Origin: Thalassobacillus sp043497085
GTDB lineage: Bacteria; Bacillota; Bacilli; Bacillales; Halobacillaceae
DNA length: 64,000 bases
Assembly (NCBI GenBank): GCA_043497085.1
Contig: JBIEKI010000005.1
Strand: one strand, 5' to 3'
Shown in pieces: positions 8,159-16,741 of this stretch (position 1 is the first letter of the stretch; every line of letters begins with the position of its first letter). The notes beneath the pieces were generated by a model that worked only from the letters and a program-made list of their open reading frames with translations, was not told where the DNA came from and ran no database searches. Position numbers and translations under genes: made by a program.

Positions 8159-10359
8159 GGAATTGCTCCTTTCCAGGCGTCCTTCAATTTTTTCGTCGGT
8201 GTATGAAGGATAGTTTCTCCATCCAGACTTACACGGTAATTGCCATCATTATTGAGGGTACCGACGAAGACTGCCTCTGTCATCAATTGCTCCCATTTCT
8301 CATGGTCTTCCGGACGTACAGAAACAAGAAAACGAGATTGTGTTTCCGCAAAAAGCTCCGCTGCTGCATTTCCTGTCAAACTGACATCACAACCAAACTC
8401 CTGACCAAACAGGCTCTCTGCCAAAGCAACCGCAAATCCGCCTTCTGAAATATCATGTGCTGATTGAACAAGACCTGATTGAATTGCAGCTAACAAACTG
8501 GATTGACGCTCTTTTTCCACTTCTAAATCAATACGAGGTGCTTTACCAAAATGACGACCTTCAAGCATCCCTTGCAATTCGCTGCCGCCAAATTCCGGTT
8601 CTGCTCTTCCAATCACATAAATCAAGTCACCAGCTCGTCGAAAATCGGATCTCGTAATATGGGAAGTATCTTCAATCAAACCGACCATTCCAACAATCGG
8701 GGTCGGGTAAATCGCCTTACCATAGGATTCGTTGTATAGCGACACATTTCCACTAATTACAGGCGCTTCAAGCATCTTACATGCTTCACTCATTCCGTCT
8801 ACACTTTTTTCCATTTGCCAGAAGATTTCCGGATTTTCCGGCGAACCGAAATTCAAACCATCCGTCAAACCTAATGGACGGGCACCGGAACAGACGATAT
8901 TACGTGCTGCTTCTGCTACAGCGATTTTCCCGCCTGTTTCCGGATCAAGGTAGATATAACGGGAGTTACAATCCGTCGTCATGGCCAGCGCTTTTTTAGT
9001 ATCCCTGACTCTGAGAACCGCCGCGTCAGAGCCTGGTGTGACGACCGTATTGGTCTGCACCATGGAATCATACTGATCGTAGACCCATTCTTTACTGGCG
9101 ATTGTCGGCTGCTGCAATAGTTGAAGCAATGTCTCTTCGTAGTTTTCAATAATAGGCTGATAGTCTTCCATCGCTTGAAATTCTTTATAGTATGCTGGAA
9201 CGCTGGAAGGCTGGTGATAGACCGGTGCATCTTCTGCCAGGGCATCTACCGGTACATCAGCGACTACCTCATTATGATGAAGCAGACGGAACCGGCGCTC
9301 TTCGATGACTTCCCCTACCGCTACAGCTTCCAGGTCATACTTTTTGAAAATCTCACTAATTTCCCGCTCGCGTCCTTTTTCAATAACCAAAAGCATCCGC
9401 TCCTGTGATTCTGACAGCATCATTTCATAAGGCGTCATATTCTTTTCCCGCTGCGGAATGTGGTCTAAGTTCATTTCCATTCCTGTGCCGGCTTTACTTG
9501 CCATTTCACTTGCTGAAGAAGTCAGACCAGCTGCTCCCATGTCCTGAATACCGACCAGTGCATCATGATGGATGACCTCCAGGCACGCTTCAATCAACAG
9601 CTTCTCCATGAACGGATCGCCGACCTGTACGGAAGGGCGCTTGCTTTCCGCTTCTTCTGACAGTTCTTCCGAGGCAAAAGTAGCACCATGGATCCCGTCA
9701 CGGCCGGTTTTCGCTCCTACATACATCACCGTGTTGCCGACACCAGCGGCAATCCCCTTCTGAATGTCATCATGGTTGATCAAGCCGACACACATGGCAT
9801 TGACAAGCGGGTTGCCTTCATAGGAATCATCGAATTGGACTTCTCCTCCCACCGTCGGCACGCCAACACAGTTGCCATAACCGGCAATCCCGCGTACTAC
9901 TTCTTCAAACAGGTACTTGATCCGAGGATGCTTCAGGGAGCCGAAACGAAGCGAGTTCAACAAAGCAATCGGGCGGGCACCCATAGAGAAAACATCACGT
10001 ATAATCCCACCGACACCGGTCGCTGCTCCCTGGTATGGTTCGACCGCAGAAGGATGGTTATGGCTTTCGACTTTAAAGACGACAGCCTGATTATCACCGA
10101 TATCAATGACTCCTGCGCCTTCACCTGGTCCCTGTAATACGTGAGGACCTTCTGTTGGGAACTTTTTCAAGAGCGGCTTCGAGTTTTTATAACTGCAGTG
10201 CTCGGACCACATGACGGAAAACAAACCGATTTCGGTATGATTCGGGCGTCTCCCTAACAATTCGACAACCTGCTGGTATTCCTGGTCGCTGAGTCCCATT
10301 TCTGCGTATAACCGTTTCTGTTCTATTTCTTGTGGACTTATTTCAAGCATGGATGACAT
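8134..10359 (-). CDS. purL: Phosphoribosylformylglycinamidine synthase subunit PurL
   Basis: This is the large, ATP-dependent subunit of FGAM synthase (step 4), in its 741-residue Gram-positive 'small PurL' form, which needs separate PurS and PurQ. Signatures include MWSEHCSYKNSKP, GPGEGAGVIDIGD, SHNHPSAVEPYQGAATG and a second AIRS-like half with TDCNSRYIYLDPE. It overlaps purQ by 17 bases upstream and purF by 25 bases downstream. The purS-purQ-purL order gives the three subunits in one cistron cluster. Confidence 0.98.
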   Translation of the reverse strand: MSSMLEISPQEIEQKRLYAEMGLSDQEYQQVVELLGRRPNHTEIGLFSVMWSEHCSYKNSKPLLKKFPTEGPHVLQGPGEGAGVIDIGDNQAVVFKVESHNHPSAVEPYQGAATGVGGIIRDVFSMGARPIALLNSLRFGSLKHPRIKYLFEEVVRGIAGYGNCVGVPTVGGEVQFDDSYEGNPLVNAMCVGLINHDDIQKGIAAGVGNTVMYVGAKTGRDGIHGATFASEELSEEAESKRPSVQVGDPFMEKLLIEACLEVIHHDALVGIQDMGAAGLTSSASEMASKAGTGMEMNLDHIPQREKNMTPYEMMLSESQERMLLVIEKGREREISEIFKKYDLEAVAVGEVIEERRFRLLHHNEVVADVPVDALAEDAPVYHQPSSVPAYYKEFQAMEDYQPIIENYEETLLQLLQQPTIASKEWVYDQYDSMVQTNTVVTPGSDAAVLRVRDTKKALAMTTDCNSRYIYLDPETGGKIAVAEAARNIVCSGARPLGLTDGLNFGSPENPEIFWQMEKSVDGMSEACKMLEAPVISGNVSLYNESYGKAIYPTPIVGMVGLIEDTSHITRSDFRRAGDLIYVIGRAEPEFGGSELQGMLEGRHFGKAPRIDLEVEKERQSSLLAAIQSGLVQSAHDISEGGFAVALAESLFGQEFGCDVSLTGNAAAELFAETQSRFLVSVRPEDHEKWEQLMTEAVFVGTLNNDGNYRVSLDGETILHTPTKKLKDAWKGAIPCLVKSKA

Positions 10360-11026
10360 GATTATTCCTCCAATACATCAAAATGGACTGAAATAAACGC
10401 AGACCGTCTGCATTTCCGAGCAGGCTTTCAACCGCGCGTTCCGGGTGTGGCATCATACCGAGAACATTACCAGTTTCATTGACAATGCCTGCGATATCTC
10501 CAGTCGACCCATTAGGATTATTCGTGTAAGTGAAAACAATCTGTTCATTATCCTTCAACTGTTGATAAGTAGCATCATCACAATAGTAATTCCCTTCTCC
10601 ATGAGCTATCGGAAGACGGATTAGTCCGCCTTTTTGATATTCAGAAGAGAACATCGTTTCCGCATTTTCGACACGCAATTCTTCGTGGTGGCACATAAAC
10701 TTAAGATCCCGATTGGGAAGCATCGCACCTGGCAAAAGGCCGGATTCCAATAAAACCTGGAACCCATTACAAACACCTAAGACCGGCTTTTTCTGAGCTG
10801 CTGCTTCTTTGATCTGCTGGACAATATTCGACGTGGAAGCAATCGCCCCGGAACGAAGATAGTCGCCATAAGAAAAGCCGCCAGGCAGTAAAATCGCGTC
10901 ATATTCAGATAAATCTGCATCCTGGTACCAAACTAAGTCCACTTCTTCGTTCAAGCCATCTTTGACGGCATGGTACATATCCCGATCACAATTGGATCCC
11001 GGGAATACAACGACAGCGAATTTCAC
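10343..11026 (-). CDS. purQ: FGAM synthase glutaminase subunit PurQ
   Basis: This class I glutamine amidotransferase supplies ammonia to PurL. It has 227 residues. The nucleophile elbow GVCNGFQVLLESGL contains the catalytic Cys near residue 86, and the His/Glu pair is in MMPHPERA near the C-terminus. Its start overlaps the purS stop by 4 bases, indicating translational coupling and matched synthesis of the complex subunits. Confidence 0.97.
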   Translation of the reverse strand: MKFAVVVFPGSNCDRDMYHAVKDGLNEEVDLVWYQDADLSEYDAILLPGGFSYGDYLRSGAIASTSNIVQQIKEAAAQKKPVLGVCNGFQVLLESGLLPGAMLPNRDLKFMCHHEELRVENAETMFSSEYQKGGLIRLPIAHGEGNYYCDDATYQQLKDNEQIVFTYTNNPNGSTGDIAGIVNETGNVLGMMPHPERAVESLLGNADGLRLFQSILMYWRNNHVIHA

Positions 11027-11271
11027 GCGATGACCTCCTCTATCTGATAGGAGTAGTCTTCGATGACCGGGTTAGCAAGCAGCTTTTCACACATCTCCTC
11101 TACCTGAGCTTCCAGATTCTCAGCGTCTTCCATCATGACTTCCATGTACTTTCCAACCCTTACCTCGTTGACATTTGTATAATCCAATGTATTCAAAGAG
11201 TTTTTCACTGCTTTACCTTGTGGGTCTAAGACGCCTTCCTTCAATGTGATATAAACCTTTACTTTACGCAT
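11023..11271 (-). CDS. purS: FGAM synthase accessory subunit PurS
   Basis: This 82-residue protein begins MRKVKVYITLKEGVLDPQG and contains GKYMEV, the hallmarks of PurS. PurS dimers bridge PurQ and PurL and help channel ammonia. It overlaps purC by 13 bases upstream and purQ by 4 bases downstream. Length and motifs match the family, and nothing is unusual. Confidence 0.97.
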   Translation of the reverse strand: MRKVKVYITLKEGVLDPQGKAVKNSLNTLDYTNVNEVRVGKYMEVMMEDAENLEAQVEEMCEKLLANPVIEDYSYQIEEVIA

Positions 11272-11981
11272 TTGTTCTCCTCCAGTCGTTGTAAAATAGA
11301 TTCATAGGTTTCAATCAAATCTCCGATATCTTCGCGGAAGACATCTTTGTCCATTTTTTCTCCGGTTGTGACATCCCAGAGCCGGCATGTATCAGGTGAT
11401 ATTTCATCAGCTAATACAATAGTTCCATCTGCCAGACGGCCGAATTCCAGCTTGAAATCTACCAGTTCCAGGTCAGCCTGCCTGAATAACCGTTTCAATA
11501 TTTCATTGATTTTAAGTGCGAGAATTTTGATATGGTCAAGATCATGTTCCGTTACGTCCGCTAAACGTTTGGCATGATCATCATTGATGAGCGGATCATC
11601 GAGTTCGTCATTTTTATAAAAAAGTTCGATGATGGGAGGGGTAAGCACTGTTCTTTCCGGGATAGCTAGCCGTCTGGTCAAGCTGCCGGCGGCAATGTTC
11701 CGGACTACTACTTCTAACGGAATGATTGTTGTTTTTTGAACAAGCTGTTCAGTATCATTCAGTGCTTTCAAAAAATGCGAGGGGATATGCTGCTGGTGTA
11801 AATGCTCGAAAATACGGGCAGTAATTAAATTATTCAAACGGCCTTTACCGGCAAATTGGTCTTTTTTCTTGCCATTGAAAGCTGTAGCATCGTTTTTGTA
11901 AGAGAGTATTAATTGCTCAGATTTACCGTCGACATAATAAACTTTCTTCGCTTTACCTTCATATAATAGGGAGCCTTTCAT
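11259..11981 (-). CDS. purC: Phosphoribosylaminoimidazole-succinocarboxamide synthase
   Basis: SAICAR synthetase condenses CAIR and aspartate with ATP (step 7). At 240 residues it is typical of the bacterial monofunctional enzyme. The N-terminus LLYEGKAKKVY and the signature LELVDFKLEFGR followed by LADEISPDTCRLWD are diagnostic. It lies between purB and purS; the 65-base gap to purB is one of the larger gaps in the operon but contains no obvious terminator. Confidence 0.97.
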   Translation of the reverse strand: MKGSLLYEGKAKKVYYVDGKSEQLILSYKNDATAFNGKKKDQFAGKGRLNNLITARIFEHLHQQHIPSHFLKALNDTEQLVQKTTIIPLEVVVRNIAAGSLTRRLAIPERTVLTPPIIELFYKNDELDDPLINDDHAKRLADVTEHDLDHIKILALKINEILKRLFRQADLELVDFKLEFGRLADGTIVLADEISPDTCRLWDVTTGEKMDKDVFREDIGDLIETYESILQRLEENKCVK

Positions 11982-12046
11982 CTTCAGAACACCTCGTTTA
12001 GTAAAAGTAAAGGGAGAAACACCATGTGTTCCTCCCCTCCAGTCGA

Positions 12047-13339
12047 CTACAATCCAATTCGTTCGAAAATACGGTCTACGTTTTTCAAATGATGATTGTA
12101 ATCAAAGCATTGGTCGATTTGTTCAGGGGACAGTGTTGATGTTATTTTTACGTCTGATTCAATTAACTCTCGGAATGGAATACCTTGCTCCCAGGCCTCC
12201 ATCGCCTTCGGTTGCACCAAGTCGTAAGCTTCTTCACGCACCATGCCTTCATCAATCAATGTCAGCAACACCCGCTGTGAGAAAATCAAGCCGTAGGTTT
12301 TCTCCATATTGGCTTTCATCTGCTCTGGGAATACAGTCAGGTTTTTGACGATGTTTCCAAACCGGTTGAGCATGTAATTAATCGCGATGGTCGCATCCGG
12401 TAAAATGACACGTTCCGCGGATGAATGGGAAATGTCGCGTTCATGCCAGAGAGCGACATTTTCAAACGCAGTCATCATTTCACCTCGGATCACCCTTGCC
12501 ATTCCGGTCATATTCTCAGATCCGATTGGATTACGTTTGTGCGGCATTGCCGAAGAACCTTTTTGACCTTTTGCAAAAAATTCTTCCACTTCACGGGTTT
12601 CCGTTTTTTGCAGCCCGCGGATTTCAACGGCCATTTTTTCAATCGATGTCGCAATCAAACTTAAGGTAGAAACGTAATGAGCATGACGGTCACGCTGCAG
12701 TGTCTGCGTCGATACAGGCGCTGGCTTAAGTCCCAGGTTGCGGCATACATAATCCTCTACATATGGATCGATGTTGGCGTAAGTGCCAACCGCCCCGGAA
12801 AGCTTTCCGACTTCGATATGGTCGATGGCGAGATCCAAACGTTCCAGGTTGCGCTTCATCTCCTCATACCATAGGGCAAGCTTCAAACCAAAAGTCGTCG
12901 GTTCGGCATGGACCCCATGGGTGCGTCCCATCATGACGGTATGCTTATGCTCCAGGGCTTTGTCCGCCAGGATGTCGATGAATTGCACCAAATCTTTACG
13001 TATGATTTCATTCGCCTGCTTCAATAAGTAGGAAAGGGCGGTATCAACGACATCCGTTGAAGTCAGCCCGTAATGGACCCATTTCCTTTCCTCCCCTACC
13101 GTTTCGGAAACAGCACGGGTAAAGGCGACGACATCATGGCGTGTTTCTTTTTCAATTTCATAGATACGCTCGATATCAAACGATGCATGCTGGCGCAGCT
13201 TCTCCACATCTTCTTTCGGAATAATGCCAAGCTCACTCCACGCTTCGCAGGCAAGCAGTTCAACTTCAAGCCATGCTTTGTACTTGTTTTCTTCTGTCCA
13301 GATAGCTCCCATTTCTGGACGTGTGTAACGATCGATCAT
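12047..13339 (-). CDS. purB: Adenylosuccinate lyase
   Basis: PurB acts twice: it cleaves SAICAR to AICAR in IMP synthesis and adenylosuccinate to AMP in the adenine branch. It has 430 residues. The fumarase/aspartase superfamily signature GSSAMPHKRNP is present, along with GRTHGVHAEPTTFG, which carries an active-site His. It follows purK after 33 bases in the conserved Bacillus order purE-K-B-C. Confidence 0.97.
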   Translation of the reverse strand: MIDRYTRPEMGAIWTEENKYKAWLEVELLACEAWSELGIIPKEDVEKLRQHASFDIERIYEIEKETRHDVVAFTRAVSETVGEERKWVHYGLTSTDVVDTALSYLLKQANEIIRKDLVQFIDILADKALEHKHTVMMGRTHGVHAEPTTFGLKLALWYEEMKRNLERLDLAIDHIEVGKLSGAVGTYANIDPYVEDYVCRNLGLKPAPVSTQTLQRDRHAHYVSTLSLIATSIEKMAVEIRGLQKTETREVEEFFAKGQKGSSAMPHKRNPIGSENMTGMARVIRGEMMTAFENVALWHERDISHSSAERVILPDATIAINYMLNRFGNIVKNLTVFPEQMKANMEKTYGLIFSQRVLLTLIDEGMVREEAYDLVQPKAMEAWEQGIPFRELIESDVKITSTLSPEQIDQCFDYNHHLKNVDRIFERIGL

Positions 13340-13372
13340 GTTACTCCTCCTAAAACTGTCCCACCCAACACT

Positions 13373-14497
13373 TTACCATGTGGGAAGCTGATTTTCTTCT
13401 ATCCTTTTAAAAATCTCGTCTAAGCTCTCCCCTATCATCGTGATATGTCCCATCTTCCGTTCCGGCCGTGCTTCTTTTTTGCCGTAGTCATGGAGATGAA
13501 AATCATAAAGTTGAGGCAGCTTAGCAAAAAGTTCTTCCTGATGTTTCCCGAGGATATTGATCATGACCGCAGCCGGAAAAGATTGGATTTTGAGTAGCGG
13601 AAGTCCGCAAATTGCACGGATATGCTGCTCGAATTGTGAGACGTTGCATGCTTCAATCGTATAATGACCGGAATTATGTGGGCGCGGTGCCATTTCATTG
13701 ATATACACGTGGTCATCTTTTACAAACAGTTCGACAGTAAATGTGCCGACTACTTGTAAATGCTCTGCTAATGTCTTTGCAGCTTCTTTAGCCTGAATTG
13801 CCACTTTTTCGGTGATTGCTGCCGGTATCTGCGTCTGATGAAGAATCTGGTTATTATGGGTATTCTCTGCAATTGGGAAATAAGTTATGTCTCCCGTTTG
13901 ACTTCGTGTAAATACTACCGAAATTTCTTGTTCAAAAGGGATGAACGCTTCAATAATGTAAGTAGAGTCTGGAGCGATAAAGCTTTCTACTTCCGCGAGA
14001 TCCCCTTCTTCATTCAGCTTCATCTGCCCTTTCCCGTCATATCCTCCCGTAATCGTTTTAATGATTGCAGGGTAACCGATCGTCTGGATAGCTGTTTCTA
14101 CTTGATCAAACGTTTGAACTATCTCATATTCCGGCACATTCAAACCTGATTCGACAGCGATTTGTTTCTCTTTTTGTCGATTTTGCGTGACTTCCAAAGG
14201 TAGTGACCCTTGCGGGAGTTTCCCCGTCTTTTCGAGCATGTTCGCCACATTCAGGTCGACATTTTCAAATTCATAGGTGATGACATCACTGACCTTATTA
14301 AGCTGTTCAGCAGCTTCCAGGTCATCATAGGCTGCCTCGATATGATAGTCAGCGACCTGGGCACATGGGCAATCAGGTTTCGGATCCAGCACAGCGATCC
14401 TGTAGCCCATATGCTTCGCTGCTACAGCCATCATCCGTCCCAGCTGTCCGCCTCCTAAAATTCCAATCGTCTGGCCCGGTTTGAGTCTAACTGTCAT
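13373..14497 (-). CDS. purK: N5-carboxyaminoimidazole ribonucleotide synthase
   Basis: This ATP-grasp enzyme carboxylates AIR with bicarbonate to N5-CAIR, the substrate of PurE. It has 374 residues. The N-terminal GILGGGQLGRMMA is characteristic, with TITGGYDGKGQ in the ATP-grasp core and ELFVKDDHVYINEMAPRPHN further on. Its start overlaps the purE stop by 11 bases. A PurE/PurK pair implies the bacterial two-step carboxylation route. Confidence 0.96.
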   Translation of the reverse strand: MTVRLKPGQTIGILGGGQLGRMMAVAAKHMGYRIAVLDPKPDCPCAQVADYHIEAAYDDLEAAEQLNKVSDVITYEFENVDLNVANMLEKTGKLPQGSLPLEVTQNRQKEKQIAVESGLNVPEYEIVQTFDQVETAIQTIGYPAIIKTITGGYDGKGQMKLNEEGDLAEVESFIAPDSTYIIEAFIPFEQEISVVFTRSQTGDITYFPIAENTHNNQILHQTQIPAAITEKVAIQAKEAAKTLAEHLQVVGTFTVELFVKDDHVYINEMAPRPHNSGHYTIEACNVSQFEQHIRAICGLPLLKIQSFPAAVMINILGKHQEELFAKLPQLYDFHLHDYGKKEARPERKMGHITMIGESLDEIFKRIEENQLPTW

Positions 14498-14978
14498 GAA
14501 GCTCTCTCCTCATCTCATTTACTTTTTCTTTCATATCGGAACGATAGTCTGCCAGTTTTCCAGCAAGTTCATCATCAAAAGCACCAAGGATTTCTGCAGC
14601 TAATAGCCCAGCATTCTTCGCCCCAGCTGTACCGATAGCAACCGTAGCGACCGGGACGCCTCCTGGCATCTGGACAATCGATAATAGTGAATCCATCCCT
14701 TTCAGTGCTTTGGATTCAACCGGGACACCGATGACCGGAAGGGTCGTCTTGGCTGCTGCCATCCCCGGCAAATGAGCGGCACCACCAGCTCCGGCGATAA
14801 TCACTTTCAACCCTTTATCTCTTGCTTCATCTGCATAGCGGAACATATCTTCCGGTGTCCGATGAGCGGAAATGATTTCTTTTTCATAGGCGATTCCGAG
14901 ATCATCCAGAACATCACATGTATGCTTCATCGTCGACCAGTCGGAAATGCTTCCCATAATTACTCCTACCTTAGTCAT
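14487..14978 (-). CDS. purE: N5-CAIR mutase (5-carboxyaminoimidazole ribonucleotide mutase)
   Basis: PurE moves the carboxylate of N5-CAIR to carbon 4, giving CAIR. It has about 163 residues. The class I signature GSISDWSTMKHT is at the N-terminus, followed by SAHRTPEDM with the catalytic His. It is the first gene of the pur operon and lies about 205 bases downstream of the guanine aptamer. I chose the ATG at 14978 (GAGGGATTTG before it) over the adjacent in-frame TTG. Confidence 0.97.
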   Translation of the reverse strand: MTKVGVIMGSISDWSTMKHTCDVLDDLGIAYEKEIISAHRTPEDMFRYADEARDKGLKVIIAGAGGAAHLPGMAAAKTTLPVIGVPVESKALKGMDSLLSIVQMPGGVPVATVAIGTAGAKNAGLLAAEILGAFDDELAGKLADYRSDMKEKVNEMRRELHDS

Positions 14979-15078
14979 CAAATCCCTCTTTTCGTTAAAT
15001 TTACGGATTCGCGCGTAACTTCAAATTTTCACGCTGTTAGCAGCTTTTTTTGAGCTTTTATTCGGATTTTCACCTATA

Positions 15079-15141
15079 AAACAAAAAGCGCCTATCCAAC
15101 CTCCTCTACGACTGAGAGAAGATGGGTAGACGCTTTTTGCG
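15079..15141 (-). terminator. Riboswitch terminator before purE
   Basis: In the minus orientation a long stem (AAAAAGCGTCTA paired with TAGGCGCTTTTT, including a G-U pair) is followed by a T-rich tract. It lies between the purE guanine aptamer and the purE start. This is the expected expression platform: guanine binding should favour it and switch the operon off. Confidence 0.85.
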
Positions 15142-15183
15142 GATACCGAATATAACCATTGCAAGACAGCAATGATCCATCTT

Positions 15184-15251
15184 CCTCATAGTCCGGCAAT
15201 TTAAGGTTGCCGGGTAGAGACGAACGGGCCATATTCCCGTCTTATATGAGG
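15184..15251 (-). ncRNA. Guanine riboswitch of the purE operon
   Basis: Read on the minus strand, the P1 arms CCTCATA and TATGAGG enclose two hairpins, one beginning ACGGGAATATGGCCCGT and the other CCGGCAACCTTAAATTGCCGG, joined by the conserved TCTACC segment. The J3/1 core reads ACTAT. The C at the position equivalent to 74 predicts guanine or hypoxanthine rather than adenine, which would show T there. The aptamer lies upstream of a terminator and purE. Confidence 0.95.
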
Positions 15252-15274
15252 TGCTCTATTCAATTTCTACATCC

Positions 15275-15304
15275 ATCATAACAATTTGTTCGAATAGCTG
15301 TCAA
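15275..15304 (-). promoter_or_regulatory. purE operon promoter
   Basis: On the minus strand TTGACA (15299-15304) and TATGAT (15275-15280) are spaced by 18 bases, a good sigma-A promoter. The predicted transcript would begin just before the guanine aptamer. Confidence 0.85.
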
Positions 15305-15308
15305 CGCC

Positions 15309-15353
15309 AAAAACGAACATTTAAAATCATGTTCATTTTCATTGTTCGTTTTT
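15309..15353. promoter_or_regulatory. PurR operator (two PurBoxes) for purE operon
   Basis: Two inverted copies of the PurBox core ACGAAC (one in AAACGAACATT, one in the complement of ATTGTTCGTTT) sit directly upstream of the purE promoter. In B. subtilis, PurR binds such paired boxes and is released by PRPP. The site overlaps the yebG stop codon, so the operator is embedded in the end of the neighbouring gene. Confidence 0.8.
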
Positions 15354-15542
15354 TATCGCCTGGAAGACAATTTTTCGCCCAACCGGTTCGTAGGCTTTCG
15401 TGCCGTCACGCTTCATTTCCTGAAAAATCGGCTCTTCTGCCCTTCGGATCGGTGTGTAGCCTTCCTTTTTCATCCGGTCCAGGCATTGATCGATGGTTTC
15501 ACCTTCATGGACTTCAAAGCGTATTTTCTTGTTTTTCGCCAT
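15339..15542 (-). CDS. yebG: NETI motif-containing protein (YebG)
   Basis: This 67-residue basic protein contains GETIDQCLDRMKKEGY followed by RRAEEPIF, the conserved signature of the NETI family (here GETI instead of NETI). The family sits between yebE and purE in many Bacillaceae; its biochemical role is not known to me. Its start lies 29 bases inside the end of yebE, which suggests translational coupling. Its stop coincides with one PurBox of the pur operator. Confidence 0.85.
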   Translation of the reverse strand: MAKNKKIRFEVHEGETIDQCLDRMKKEGYTPIRRAEEPIFQEMKRDGTKAYEPVGRKIVFQAIKNEQ

Positions 15543-16080
15543 TACTCAACCTTCCCTTCTTCACCTGTTTGACCCAGAACCCACCGTGGATCTGTTTCGG
15601 TTCATAAGCGATGATGAATGCTTTCGGGTCAAGTGTACGAATGGTCTCATATAACTTCAATTCATACTTGCGAGGGGTCAGTATTTGCATGGCTAACCGG
15701 TCACCTTCCATCCCATAGGCAAACCAGCTGGTAACCCCGTACCCTTTTTCCCGCAGCTTACGGGTGAATTCAATGTCCGGGCTGGATGAAATCACGTTCA
15801 CAGTAATGTACCCAAGTGCCAGCTTTTCTTCAATTTTCATACCGGCAATGACACCGAGTGCATACCCGACTGCATAAGCGATGACATTCTGGATCTGATC
15901 AAGATTTTCCAATACTAAACCTAAACCGAGGATATAAATAACAATTTCAAACATACTGATCAAAGCAGCTAAATACCGCTGTCCTTTCAAGGTCAAAATC
16001 ATCCGGATGGTAAAAAAGGATACGTACACGATATTGATGACTAAAATGATGGCGATCATGACCAAGGCATTATCCAGCAT
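15514..16080 (-). CDS. yebE: DUF2179/DUF5698 membrane protein (YebE)
   Basis: This 188-residue protein has three to four hydrophobic segments in its first 90 residues, followed by a soluble DUF2179 domain (FTRKLREKGYGVTSW, then RKYELKLYETIRTLDPKAFIIAYEPKQIHGGFW). Gene order upstream of yebG-purE matches B. subtilis yebE. DUF2179 domains resemble small-ligand-binding ferredoxin-like domains, but no function is established that I can name. The ribosome binding site GGAGGGG precedes the ATG. Confidence 0.85.
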   Translation of the reverse strand: MLDNALVMIAIILVINIVYVSFFTIRMILTLKGQRYLAALISMFEIVIYILGLGLVLENLDQIQNVIAYAVGYALGVIAGMKIEEKLALGYITVNVISSSPDIEFTRKLREKGYGVTSWFAYGMEGDRLAMQILTPRKYELKLYETIRTLDPKAFIIAYEPKQIHGGFWVKQVKKGRLSNGEKQENTL

Positions 16081-16219
16081 GGCAGCCCCTCCAAACCTAT
16101 TAACTTATCGTCCCACCTCATGGGTATTCACACAGGTAAAAGATATGCATACACTATATAACATGAATAATCATCTGCACAATATCTTTTTAACATTTTA
16201 AGGGAGAGGCTGGATCACC

Positions 16220-16645
16220 ATGAATCAATTCGATGATTGGAAAAAGAATCTGGATCGTTTTTTTGGCCATGATTTCTGGGGAGATTTTGAAGGACTGGTC
16301 AAGCCCCCGCTGCCCCAAATGAATTTATATCAATATGATAATGAACTGCTGTGCATTTTCAATATCCCTGGTTTAAAAGACTTAAATAAGGTAGATGTTT
16401 TCGTGAATCACGCCACATTAGAAGTCAGAGGGATAGTCGAAATCAACCAGAAAGGCGGCCAACAGCTGAAAGGCGAAATCATTCAAGGGGCTTTTGATCG
16501 TAAAGTCGACCTGCCTTACCCTGTCCGGGACGATAAAATTCATGCGTCCTATAAACAAGGGTTATTAGTCGTGCAGCTCCACCGCTTGATTTCAGATGCC
16601 GACCAAAAGAATCGTATTCAAATCACTAATATGGAAGAAGAATAA
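16220..16645 (+). CDS. Hsp20/alpha-crystallin family small heat shock protein
   Basis: This 141-residue protein has a short acidic/aromatic N-terminus (FDDWKKNLDRFFGHDFWG) and an alpha-crystallin fold at about residues 40-135. Visible are LLCIFNIPGLKDLNKVDV, ATLEVRG, and the strand pair FDRKVDLPYPV and LLVVQL. Such proteins hold unfolded clients in the cytoplasm or, in Bacillus, join the spore coat (CotP/GerT types). The C-terminal IXI motif may be represented by RIQI. It is the only plus-strand gene in this stretch and has its own ribosome binding site (AAGGGAGAGG). Confidence 0.85.
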   Translation: MNQFDDWKKNLDRFFGHDFWGDFEGLVKPPLPQMNLYQYDNELLCIFNIPGLKDLNKVDVFVNHATLEVRGIVEINQKGGQQLKGEIIQGAFDRKVDLPYPVRDDKIHASYKQGLLVVQLHRLISDADQKNRIQITNMEEE

Positions 16646-16662
16646 ATGCATCTCTCTTGTGA

Positions 16663-16705
16663 AAATAACCAATGCTGACTTTCGTGCAGCATTGGTTATT
16701 TTTAT
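16663..16705. terminator. Bidirectional terminator between hsp20 and pbuG
   Basis: A 15-bp stem (AAATAACCAATGCTG paired with CAGCATTGGTTATTT) is followed by Ts on the plus strand and preceded by As. It lies between the converging ends of the heat shock gene and pbuG. Confidence 0.85.
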
Positions 16706-16741
16706 TTAGTGTTATAACGCAAATGTTTGCGTCCAGCTCTT

